A stretch of DNA of 64,000 nt from Macrotrachela quadricornifera (lineage: Eukaryota > Rotifera > Eurotatoria > Philodinida > Philodinidae), in the NCBI GenBank assembly GCA_022393335.1, contig JAJEKB010021100.1:255101-319100 (forward strand). Reading direction: 5' to 3'. Of the stretch, positions 12,212 to 23,262 are shown piece after piece. The position numbers were made by a program, and so were the translations under genes. Numbering within the stretch: the first letter of the stretch is position 1; every line of letters starts with the position of its first letter. Under the pieces are notes generated by a model. That model saw only the letters and a program-made list of their open reading frames with translations, did no database searches and was not told where the DNA came from.

Positions 12212-14337
12212 GTTGATAATAAATTTGTTTTTTTTATTGTAATACTTGTAAAGAATAAAAGCACCTATTTATATTGCTTTTAAAGGGAAAAAATCTATGA
12301 GCTTTTTTGTATTATTTGACTCATTCTTTATTTACAATACATGCAAATCATGCGCATGTTATTATTTACCTTTTTATAAAAAAAGAAGTAGAATGAAATT
12401 CAAAGATTACTAATTCCTTTTAACAACCAAATAAATCTGTAACTGTTCTCATCAATAGTCACTATACGAAGAAAAAAACCCAGTGATGATTTATTTAGTA
12501 TGGGTGTATACATGATGTAACGAATAATTCTCAAGCAAATCATAGTTTTATGACATTCCCACGCTCAAGATTAAAGTACAATTGAAAATTTTTAATTGTG
12601 GATGATTCCAACAAAGTTTGACATTTCTTTTTAGATTTGTTTAATTCAAAAACACATGAAAAATATTAGTTTGTCAAATAATAAAAAAAGCAGATAAAGT
12701 GAAGTATCAGCTTATTCTATTCATACATCTTCGATGAATCAGACATGTTTTAACCAGAAAAAAGAGAAAGTTAGCACGACTCTTATTGGATTAAAATATG
12801 AAAATACATGAAAACAGAGAACGTAGACTGTGTTATTGAGCACATCTTATTTAATTTTAACCAAGTTTTTTTTTTGTTATCATCTATCAAAATTAGTTGA
12901 ACGTAACATCGCTAAAAGTTTAGTCGGACGTGACAATCTCTTCACATTTATTCAATCTGACTGTTCTTGTGGAATTGTCAATTGTGAATACCAGAAGCAT
13001 GAACACCGTTTGTTTCAGACCTGTGTCTTATTTAACGTGAGGATAGGTGACACTATCCTGAAGAACCTATTCACCTCTTTTCGAAGAAAACTAAGGTTAG
13101 TTTTAGGAAAAAATCAATCTAGCTTTTTGATCTTAGGTCAGATTCGACTTTTTTCAGCGAGCATTCGATTATTTACCTATGTCGAAGCAATTCATCAGTG
13201 TATCTTATACAATTCAATGAGCTCTATCTAATGATGCAAATAAATCTTCTATTGCCCAAATTATGATCCAGAAAATCTCAAAATATTGTATTTTCTTAAT
13301 AAAATTCCGGTAGCATATTCAAGTAAAAGCTGTCTATATTCATTGTGTCAATTCTGAAAATAGTTCTATCCGACGTAACTCGATGAGCTCTATCCAGTGG
13401 TATATTCAGATCTTCGAAAACTTAAAGTGTAATTTTTAGATAGATAGATGATCCTAGAGGAAATCTAAAAATCATACGTTGAAGTATTGTATAGGACACA
13501 CTAATGAATTGCTCAGTGACAAGTAAATAAATGAATGTTCACCGAAAAAAGTCGAATCTGCTGCTAACTTCACCAACGTTCTCACATGTTCTATACGGAA
13601 ATGTTTTCTGAAACACGAGAATCAACGAGAGAATGACAATAAAACTGCTGCTTTTGATCGAAAATCTTATCAAAAAATACATTAATAAAAAAAACAAGTC
13701 GAGTAGTTTGTTGCTTCTCTTCACAAAATATTCACTCTCTCGAATTCTCTATCTGCTTGGTCAAGTTTACAAAAGAAAATAGAAATTCTGTCTTGTTCTT
13801 CCAAAAACTATTGCTCTGTGAAAAATTGTCTGCATATATTTATTAATTTATATAGTTTTTCGAGCATCTATTGCTTTGGGTTTCAGCCTACTGAAAAAAT
13901 CTATCGACTTTTTTATTTCATATGCCCCATGTACGTTGTTTCTGGACATTTCTGATTGTATAAAGAATTGTTCATTCAGTGGAAAAATCGTTGAAGAGGC
14001 ATTGTTCCCTCTGTAATTTTTTCCTGACTATGCCATTAATACATGTATATACAGAATGTTTCAAAAGTCATTCTATCCTATGTATCCATCTATGATGAAA
14101 AATAAAAGATATTATTTCCTCAAAAGATGAGATAAGATCATGAATAAAATTGTCATGAGTTAATATTCAATAATCACTAATATTCATAATTGAAATTATT
14201 CAAAAACTTCCGTTTACTTGAAATTAAGACCAATCAAATCATATACAAAAAAAAAATTGAATAGGATCTCAGAAAAAAGGTAAAAAGTCACTATAAATAT
14301 ATCAATCGATATATATATATATAGATTAATTGAATAA
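12212..14337. other. Intergenic, AT-rich
   Basis: The first 70 bp hold the promoter of the gene ending at 11393. The remainder shows only short open stretches with no ATG-led reading frame that I can support, plus an (AT)n tract near 14309. No RNA gene or clear transposon end is visible. Confidence 0.5.
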
Positions 14338-15372
14338 TTATTCATCATTAACTCTTTTAAATATTGCATGAAGATTATTGGCTTGATATTCTTCCCATAA
14401 ATTACCTCCTTTGTCAATAAAATATCCATTACAATGATGATAACGATAAGGTGCATCCCAATAACCGTTTCGATTTTGAGCAATCAAAAACATTTCATCT
14501 GGTTTATCAGCATATGACCAATGAACATCAGAACTATCTTTATATAAATAAACAAACATATTTCTTGATGAATCATATATTTTAACATTTTCTGGAACAC
14601 GATTTTTTGAATTTGATTCAACTACTAATGTATCAATACATTCTAATTGAATAATTTTTGCATCATGAAAAACATTCTTAACAACAAATCCACTATATGG
14701 ATAAAATAAAACTTCTTCTTCACCTGGATAATGAGAATATTTTGATATATCCGTACGATATGTCCAATCATTTACATCTGCATCAATTTCAAATGTATAT
14801 TCACCAAAACGATGTGCTACATCTTTATTTCTTGATGTACATGTAAATGTTGGCCATAGAAATTGTAAACCTACTTTATATTCTTGTTTCACATATTTGG
14901 GATCAATAGTTAATCCACGATAAACTTTTAAAGAATCATTATAATTATTATTTTTAATAGCCAATCTTAAACTATTGATAAATCCCACATTTTCGTTCAA
15001 TACATCATAATCATCATTGGTAAGTGCTCGATTAATCGTACAATAATACTTCCTATCTTCTTCCGTCCATTTTTTAAACACTTCATCTTCTGGTTGATAT
15101 TCTACTGGAATTTCAATTATTTCACTATAGCCTGGACGACGAAATGAAGGTAAAAGATAACGTGAGGTTGTACAAGAAAATTTTCCAATATGATATTCTG
15201 GTTCTTGTTCTGGTTCTGGTTCTAGATCGAATTCTGATTCTAGTTTGAATTCTAGCTCTCGTCCGAGTTCTGATTCTGGTTCTCGTTCGAATTCTGATTC
15301 TGGTTTGCATTTTGGTTCTCGTTCGGGTTCTGATTCTGGTTTGAGTTTTGGTTCTCGTTCGAGTTCTGTCAT
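14338..15372 (-). CDS. NAD-dependent mono-ADP-ribosyltransferase, R-S-E type (344 aa)
   Basis: This should transfer ADP-ribose from NAD to a protein side chain. All three elements of the ART signature are visible in order: Arg152 in KVYRGL, the STS-like strand TFTCTS at 175-180, and the ExE element at Glu218-x-Glu220 followed by VLFYPYSG. The presence of Glu at both ExE positions is the arginine-specific pattern. Residues 1-60 are an acidic low-complexity tail (EPESE/EREPE repeats) coded by a degenerate minisatellite at about 15190-15370. After the catalytic domain, residues 260-344 form a Trp/Tyr-rich C-terminal region of unknown role. There is no signal peptide and no intron. ARTs of this kind are numerous in rotifers. 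The substrate cannot be told from sequence. Confidence 0.85.
   Translation of the reverse strand: MTELEREPKLKPESEPEREPKCKPESEFEREPESELGRELEFKLESEFDLEPEPEQEPEYHIGKFSCTTSRYLLPSFRRPGYSEIIEIPVEYQPEDEVFKKWTEEDRKYYCTINRALTNDDYDVLNENVGFINSLRLAIKNNNYNDSLKVYRGLTIDPKYVKQEYKVGLQFLWPTFTCTSRNKDVAHRFGEYTFEIDADVNDWTYRTDISKYSHYPGEEEVLFYPYSGFVVKNVFHDAKIIQLECIDTLVVESNSKNRVPENVKIYDSSRNMFVYLYKDSSDVHWSYADKPDEMFLIAQNRNGYWDAPYRYHHCNGYFIDKGGNLWEEYQANNLHAIFKRVNDE
15190..15370 (-). repeat. In-frame minisatellite coding the acidic ART tail
   Basis: Degenerate units of roughly 12-42 bp built from ggttctcgttcgagttctgattct are repeated across the first 60 codons of the ART gene. Period changes keep the frame, so unit gain and loss would lengthen or shorten the Glu-rich tail without breaking the protein. 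Confidence 0.7.
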
Positions 15373-16562
15373 ATCGGAAAAGGTTCAACTAATTGTCCTA
15401 TTAGATAGGCGATACCAATAAATATTTATTGGAGTTTATGTTTTGATAATAGTTTTTCTTCTATGAACAAAGAAAAAGAAATCTTCTTTATACTGAAAAG
15501 AATGTAAAACATCCCTGAAATACAAACAATATCTATATTAAGTGCAAGTAAGATCAAATTTTGAGGTTCTTTTATTACCAGTAGTTTGATTGAAATGAAA
15601 TAGATTTATGTCTACTATTTACCATGAATCAATTCATTACTTTGGACCATTTCATTTATCATGTAGACTTTTTCTGAGAAAAAGAATGTAGATACGGTTC
15701 AATTCTTTCCAACATTGATTTTCTTTTTAAAGCATGGGTCGAATTTATCAATGAAACTTCTTAAGCAAACTGGTTATGGTTGCTAAATTTTCTGAAATTG
15801 TATGGCAAATTTTTGATTTCAAACTTATCGAATTCTTTTCTCTATTACATCCTAATGATTCTTTTATCTCTATGAGGATTATGAAACAAGAGATTCTTAT
15901 AGTTTTCTGGTTTTTTCATGAGGAAAAAAAACTCTAAAATATCTAGTATTCTACTTACATTTTGTTGTATCGTTTACTCTTATGACTGATGTTTATTTAT
16001 ATTATCTATCTATTTTTAAAACGAAATAATGCATTTTTACTGACGCGTGTCTATATCAAGGAGAGAAAAGTACCTTACAGAACACGTGGATAGCATGTGT
16101 AAAGACAATGTGCCACACTATTTTTTAAATACTAAATACTTTTCTCAATATTTCTTATGAACTGATTTATACATCGATGTGAAGCTATCAAAATACAATT
16201 TATCACCCTCGATCATGACAAGAATTTTATCCGCAGTCTAACAGAAATCAATCAAAAAGAACGATAGAGTGCGCACATAGACGACGGTGGTCACATACAA
16301 TATTCTCAATTCTTTTCATTTGATGTATAAAATTCTACGTTCCATGTAAAAGAAAAATCAGATTAAAATCGTGCCATTTTAATCGATTTTTCGAATTCTT
16401 TTTTTTTACGTGGGATCGAATGAGATAGATTTTACTAAAATAATAATTAACGTGATCATTCTCTTTCGAAGAACCAATGTTTCATTAAAACAAAGTCAGA
16501 AACTAGCTAATTTTTATAAAAATCCTGTACTACACCACACTATATCTCTTCCAAGTATGTAT
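15373..16562. other. Intergenic, AT-rich
   Basis: This lies between the ART gene and the hAT target-site duplication. I see no supported gene or repeat. Confidence 0.55.
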
Positions 16563-16570
16563 GTGTATTC

Positions 16571-18363
16571 TAGTGGCGGAACCAGGATTTCAGTCTAGGG
16601 AGAGCTGAGCTCCATATTCATTATCCGAAATCTGTCTACAATAGTACAATATTTTCTCCCTGAAAGCTTTGAAATTCGATGCAGGTCTTTCCACCCTAAT
16701 ATCCTATTTAATCATCTATTGCTCGTGTATTATATATAAGTCAACATACCACCAGCTTTTATTTTAGGTTTATTTCACAATAACTTAATCATTTCAAAAT
16801 GATTGTACTGTTTTTGTGTTTCATGAAAATACATGAACAACTTTTTCAAAATCTATTTCGAATTCTTTTTGGCATGTATTTAATCGCTCAGTATTTTATA
16901 ACAAGTGCTCAGTAGAGAGGAATGTTTTTGTTCAGCAAAAAATTCATTTTTGCTCACTAATTAATGTTAAAAGACTTAGAATGTAAAGATAAGAATGAGG
17001 GTGTCGGTTTTTCTGTACAGCTCGTCGATCGCGAAAACTACTCCAAACTAGTTTCCAGCTCCAGTTTCGGTTACTAAAAATGAAGAAACCATGGTTTTGA
17101 TTTATTTCTCAAATTACCACATGGAATCAAACCGTTAATCATTAGATAGATATAAAAGTTTAAACGTATTTTGAGAAAATTTTACTATTGAATTGCTGAG
17201 ATTAAAGACGCTACATGTTTCAGCATTAATAAAAAGAATACTATATATATATTAATCTTTAACCTAAGAAATAAAATAATGAAGATTTTTCTACATAAAT
17301 TTAAGGGTCCTTGTAAGTGTCTCATGATCTAACAGTAGCATTTTTGTAAACCATTCTCAGGTGGGTCTTTTCCAGTTTTGGCTCAAAGAAATTTTAAGAA
17401 CACGGTTGTCAGTTTTGTGTTTTTGGGATCGCTGAATTTGGCCTTCCTACAGTGGTGTCCACACTCACACTCATAAATTATTAATGTACTGAACAAATAT
17501 GATACTTATTGAACACTAAATTTCTTACTGAGTATAAATTAACGTTTTGCTGATCAATAAATTATACTGAGCGTACACAAAAAAAGTGAGCATTTAATTT
17601 GTTCTCATTATTTTTTTATTGCTAATACACTAAGATCGCTAGGTCTTTCATCGCCCACCGAATTTCGGTCATAGTCTTTGATTAGTTTCATTTTGGAGAA
17701 GGATCTTCCGCAAGCGGCAGATGACACGGGAAATGTAACAGCTCCTGTGGTCAAAGAGACAATTGAAGGGAATGTTTGTTTCATTAGCTTTAATTCATTG
17801 AGTGGATCTAGTGTAGTTGACAATTTTCGTTCGTTTAATTCAACTAATATAGAATCAATTGTTGAAAAGTACATATTTGATCGAAAATATTCTTCATTCG
17901 TACTATTATCTTAATATCCAACAGATTTTCTAATAATGCAGTTTTTGAAACAAGATTGGAATTGTCTTTTGACATCTCGTTCGAACATATTCATTAATAT
18001 CAATACCATTTTTATTTCCAAATGTTGCTGCTTGGTGAATTAATTCTTTCAAAGAATTTTCATCTCTCATAAGATTTAATTTTTCACAAACTACTATGAT
18101 GAGATTTTATACACTACCAAGATCAGTACGCTGATTTCTTACAAATAATATCATGCAATGACATAAAAGTGTCGCTCATGACACATATACAGAAGCAATG
18201 CCAAAGATTCGACAAGCGGCTCTATAAACTTCAACTATGTACATTAGAACTCGTTAATGGCGACAGCTTAACAATTTAAACGGAGCTAAAATTTCCTAGA
18301 GGGAGCTCAAAACTTTCTAGGGGGAGCTTAGCTACCGCTAGCTCCCCCCTGGTTCCGCCACTA
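16571..18363 (-). mobile_element. hAT-superfamily DNA transposon, decayed (1793 bp)
   Basis: The ends are perfect 16-bp inverted repeats, TAGTGGCGGAACCAGG at 16571-16586 and its complement at 18348-18363. They are flanked by an exact 8-bp target-site duplication GTGTATTC (16563-16570 and 18364-18371). An 8-bp duplication is diagnostic for hAT. Just inside both ends lie G/C-rich gggagctnagct motifs that may be transposase binding sites. Only the C-terminal part of a transposase remains, on the minus strand. The perfect ends suggest insertion that is not ancient, or mobilisation in trans. Confidence 0.92.
17608..17874 (-). pseudogene. hAT transposase C-terminal dimerisation domain fragment
   Basis: This 88-codon open stretch contains the hAT dimerisation (hATC) signature: TFPVSSAACGRSFSKMKLIK followed by a basic/acidic tail and DLSVLAI. 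Sequence further upstream on the same strand (up to about 18250) still resembles transposase in pieces but is full of stops and frame changes, so the gene is dead. Confidence 0.85.
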
Positions 18364-18371
18364 GTGTATTC

Positions 18372-20640
18372 GTTTGTCCAGGCATCAATTATAGGTCAAT
18401 CGATGCAGAACTATCAGGATTATAGATTGAATACCTCGTTTTTTCCGAGAAAATGAATGAATCGGTATAGTAGTCAGGTTAAGCAATCGTTCGACCACTA
18501 TTGTTGAGATGTTTGATAGTTTTCAAAGATTTTTCAATGTTGCTCTTCATTCTTCCGAGAATAAAGAGATGTTCAGTCAATAGTTATAATGATTCTGCAT
18601 CAATTGATATGTGATTGATCTAATAGATCAATATTGAATTACTCCTTTATTGCCAAGATAATGACTATATACAGAGTATCCCAGAAATTCGATAGGAAAA
18701 TTAATTCAAATATCTCTTGTATGTCTCAAGCAATTCAATTGATCCTTTTATAATATATTAGTATATTCTTTAAAGTTTTATTTTATATATTTTCAGATAA
18801 ATATCTGTGCCTACAAACATTAGAATTAAAATAGTTTTGTTAATGGCCAAATTTTAACGTAGGTGAAGTAAGCACTAGATTCGAGTAATTTCAGTCCGGA
18901 TTCTCTCAGAAAGCGTTCTAGCACATTTTAAAGAAGTTCTAAGTATAACTCGATCGACTCTATGTACTAATTTAGTTAAATTTTTTTTTTAAACGGAATT
19001 TATTCTTAAAAATGCTTGTATAGTAAGATTTTCTTTTAAAATTTGATTTTAAATATGGAGACATTTGCACAGTTTCTGTTTAATAGCCACGATGAACTCC
19101 TTCATGTTGTTGGGGATTGCATGGAGCAGGTAATATGTTGATAGTGATGTTTGAAGTTTTCGAAGCACTCATCATTCAATGGTTTCTGCAGAATGAAAAG
19201 CGACATATAATAGAGAAGTTGTGTTTTGACATATCGTTTATTCGAATGATTTTAAATGCGATCCTACTTCCAATTTATATAGAATAACATAAGTAACTAT
19301 TGCTGTGTCGCGTCAGTGATATACTGATATGTTATGGTGGCTTTGCAACATATTAGTTGTATTAAGTTTCCAAAAATGGCAGGTAGATCTTTTAATGAAT
19401 ATTTCCGAACGTTGAAGCATCTATCACCTACTTCATAGTAATGTCCAACTCGACTGAAAATGACTCCTCTCTCCTCATGAACAACCATATTTTAACGGTT
19501 TATTAACTGATTATAGATACTATCGTTTGGTTGGGCAAGCGTCTAATCATTTTTTGAAATAGAATAAGCATTCGTAAATAAATTGAGTATTATGTTGACA
19601 AGATGAAATAATGCTTAATGTTGAATGACCAACCACATTGTGATTGTATTATCTATTTACGTATATGCGTTGACATCTTTTCACAAGAAAAAATAAACAA
19701 AATGACTGATTGATTTGAAAACGAAAAGACAAGAATATACTTCAAATGAGCTAATGTATTAATATAATAAAAAAGACGAGTAAATGTAATGATGAAATAT
19801 ACTTTTTGCAAAATGTTTATATACAATTTTTCAAGGGAGAGAAAAGCGTGGGAGTTAGAATTATTGAATGTGTCAATTTGGATTATCGACTGAAATTATT
19901 ACGTTTAAAAAATCATCACTACAGGACTATTATTGCAAAAGCATGACAAAGTCATTTGTGATTTTCCACATGTATTACTTCATCTGCTGCCAAATACACT
20001 ATGTATTTCAATTAAGAGTGAAAGGATGAAAGTGTCACTTAAATGGATAGGCAACAGCAACAATTCACACATACAAGTGACGTATGTATGGCGGCAGAAC
20101 AAATAAACGTTAATCAAATAACATTTTTTTTATTTTATCTGCGCATACCAGCTGGTATCTCTGAAGAAAATATGAACATTTTGTAAAACAGAAGTTATTC
20201 TTGAGACAAATTAGTTTAACTTTTATAAAAAGTATATTCTTCAGCTACAATACTTCTCTTTTCAAAATTGTTATACGTCGTCCGCCTTTAATGTCAATCA
20301 GTTTTTAAATATAAAATGTTTTCGATTCACTAAAAAAAAAGTTCGCCTCACTCGAGAATGTGTCAGGACGAGTAATTTGTCGATATTTTGTGTTCAATGT
20401 GGAATAACATAAAAGAAAAAGAAAAAAAATAAAGGAAAAAATACGGCAAGCGAAAACAAATATATATAAAGAATATCTTCTTGCTTCATCGACATACTCT
20501 TAATCAGGTTTATTTCATCGACAATTTAAGGATAACAAGATTATATGAAGAAAAAAAAATAATAATTTATTAGAACAAAAATTTTTTAACAATACAAACA
20601 AGAGAGATGAGAACATATTTTAATAGTTCATTAACCGATG
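18372..20640. other. Intergenic, AT-rich
   Basis: No gene is supported. A single sequence resembling a mariner end (tatacagagtatcccagaaa, about 18669) has no partner that I could find. Confidence 0.5.
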
Positions 20641-21339
20641 AAAAAAAACATTATTTTCTATTAATTGTATTACATATCTTAACGAAATACTCTTCTAATG
20701 ATAAAGCACCGTTTCCATAAAGAGTTATTAATTCCATAATACGTTGATTCTGAAAAATAAATTGTTTTTTTCGTGGTGACTTGTTTGTTGTCCTCAAGTT
20801 GTCTCAGAGTAACCATGTTAATAGCATAATCTTTTTTTTTAACTCTTCAATAACAACATATAAATTTGGATTGGTGCTATCAATATTGATATTCAATCGT
20901 GGTGTCACTCTTCCAGTCCATTTGTAATCCTTGACCCATCAAAACCATAGTAATTCCTTAAGGTTCTGAGAAATAAACAGCCTTCATTCATCCATGTATC
21001 CGTGAAATAGTCAAAAAATTGTTGTACATGTGGTATATGATCGAACTTATCCATTGTCTCACACCATAAATCATTCATTTTAGACATAGGCATAAATGCC
21101 ACAGCAGCAGTTTATTTAAATGAATTTTTAACACTCGTTGGATCATCAAATGATGAATCATAATAATCTTTTTAAATAAGCATTGGCTGAAATGAAAGTT
21201 GCAGCCTTTTAATATTGCACTTGGAAAAATATGATTCAACGCGCTAATAGCACCTTGTTCAAAATCTAATGTTATAAGCCGTGGATTAAGAACTAAATCA
21301 TGTTTTGATACAGTACTATTTAAAGTTGATGATTGAATA
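20640..21339 (-). pseudogene. MULE (Mutator-like) transposase, decayed C-terminal part
   Basis: Read on the minus strand from 21339, one frame gives DFEQGAISALNHIFPSAI and then GCNFHFSQCLFKK. These are the hallmark second-aspartate and CxFHFxQ blocks of MULE transposases. After a frame change it continues into VQQFFDYFTDTWMNEG and an NGLEEWH block, the usual SNN-x-EGWH region, at 20905-21102. Further frame changes follow through an EELKK-like helix to about 20650. At least three frameshifts or stops break it. Its upstream end coincides with the mariner element, and I could not find the missing N-terminal half on the far side. Confidence 0.75.
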
Positions 21340-22988
21340 CAGGATGATCCAAACGTCTTCTCCTTTCTTAGAAAAATTACTCGTTCTCCTTTACTACAAA
21401 GCTAATAACGCTCAGAATTGGACGTCTGATTCCTCATAACTAAATAAATATTATCTTAACTTTACAACTCTCTAGTCTTTATTATAAGAGAAATATATAG
21501 GTTCGTATGATAGAAAATTTTTTTTCTATGCCCTAAAATTAAAATAGGAGAAGTTACATAAAACGATGAGAGAAAAAGTTAAAAAGAAACCCGTCAGAAT
21601 GAGGAAATATTAAGAGAATTATAACGAATCAAATTATTTTTCACGATTAATTAGATGTCTATAGTACATTTATTCAGATATCTTTAACCCTGATTGGATG
21701 TATATTAACGCATGATTATTGTCCATCACTCATTCTCGACAAATCTTTTTCAACGGCTTCTCATTTTTCGACTTTTTTTCTTCGGCATTTAATATTTTAA
21801 CTTTACATGATTTACATCAAAATTGATCATCAAGTAATGTTGCTAATGAATTAATAAACAGTGATTGTCCACCACCTCAAACAAGGAATACCCTCATTCA
21901 TTATATAAAGTACGCAATCGAAGCAAGAAGAAGATCAGAAAGGCCAAGAACAACAAGAACATCAAGATTTATATCGTTAGTAAAATCCAATATGGAGAAC
22001 AAACGAGAAAAATCTATCCGAAAAACAAATGAATTATTGAAAAGAAATCAATTAAATTCTTCTTATGGTAGTGTTCAAAGAGCACTGAAAGATGATATTG
22101 GAATAAAACCTTGGAAAATAGCACGTTCACAAAATATTAGTTCTATCCAACGAGATAAAAGAGTAAAGAGTGCAAGAAAATTGTTAAAATGATTTGGAAT
22201 AAAGCCAGCACGATCAAATTCAAAATGGAAACGTTTAATAAATACGGATTTTAGGGGTCGTGTTAGTTTTGTACAAAAGCATAATAGTAAAAACAATGTC
22301 ATTTGGTCTAAAGACAAAACAACAATTCCTCTTGATTTACTAACTGTTGAACAAGAAAAATACAGTCCCGGTGTCTTGATATATGGTGGAATCTCATCTC
22401 GTAGTTTAATTCCAAATGATTCACAAGAAAAAAATTACATTGAATAGATTTTTATATATTAAATTAATACAACAACAGTTGAAACCTCATACCGATCGAT
22501 TATATGATGATGGCGATTCAAAACATCGATCTCGTTATGCATTAAAACAAATAGATGAGATTTTTAATGCTCGTGTTAAACCTGAAAAACAAGCTATCAA
22601 AATAGCTGATATTTGGCCAATTGAAAATATCTGGAGTTATGTCAAACAGAAATCAAAAATATATCGATGTTGAAAACCAAAATTATAGAAATTTGGAGAA
22701 AAATATTAGTCCACAAATGTGCTCGAAACTGATGAATTCAATACCAAGAAGATTACAATGTTTATTCAACAAAGAAGGTTATTCAGTATAAACAAAAAAG
22801 ACTATAATAATTCATAACAATGTAAACTATTCTGTTGATTGTTATTGTATTACTAGTGAAAATTAATTATTCTAGATGGTTTTTTTTATATAACCTTTTA
22901 AAAACTTTTTTGGTACATAGAAAAAAATTTAGTCTATCATACGAACCTATATATCTCTCCTATAACAAGGACCTTTTGGATCATCCTG
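21340..22988 (+). mobile_element. Tc1/mariner-type DNA transposon, decayed (1649 bp)
   Basis: The ends read CAGGATGATCCAAA at 21340 and the complement TTTGGATCATCCTG at 22975-22988. Both are flanked by TA (21338-21339 and 22989-22990), the usual target duplication. A second inverted block, tataggttcgtatgatag, occurs at about 21497-21514 and inverted at about 22936-22953. The plus strand carries transposase remnants. Confidence 0.88.
21992..22790 (+). pseudogene. Tc1/mariner transposase remnant
   Basis: The N-terminal helix-turn-helix portion is open from the ATG at 21992 to a stop at 22190. The frame then continues to the block GVLIYGGISSRSLIP (about 22370-22410), the counterpart of the VMVWGGIS catalytic strand. 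After a further frame change, DIWPIENIW (about 22609-22635) matches the final acidic block before the C-terminal helix. Several stops and frame changes make it non-functional. Confidence 0.85.
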
Positions 22989-23262
22989 TATGAATTTTGT
23001 TCGAAGAATGAAAAATGGTAGCTTCCTCTAGGAGAAATTGAAATTTTAATTTTTCTGTATAGAAGACTTTTAAATTCGTCTAAACAGTAGTAAATGTATC
23101 ATTGTTTTTATTCACATGTGTTTTATATGTTCACTCTCAAGTTTATTATTATATAACCTATCAAAATGACATAATCTTTCAAAAATGCTAAATCTTACAA
23201 AAAAAAGAAATCAACTGAAATAAAATCAATTACACATCAATGCCCACAAGAGTCATTAGATA

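Noticed and set aside
12830..13231. 133-codon plus-strand open stretch
   Set aside because: It begins with GTG and has no ATG nearby, no recognisable domain and no promoter signals.
15125..15388. Arg/Thr-rich 87-codon minus-strand reading frame
   Set aside because: It is the alternate frame of the minisatellite that codes the ART acidic tail; repeats open several frames by chance.
18660..18720. Mariner-like terminal sequence
   Set aside because: No inverted partner was found within the window, so no element can be bounded. The same holds for gggacaccctgt near 30861.
19297..19488. 63-codon minus-strand frame starting with ATG
   Set aside because: Length is within chance expectation and nothing in it resembles a known family; no splice partner was found.
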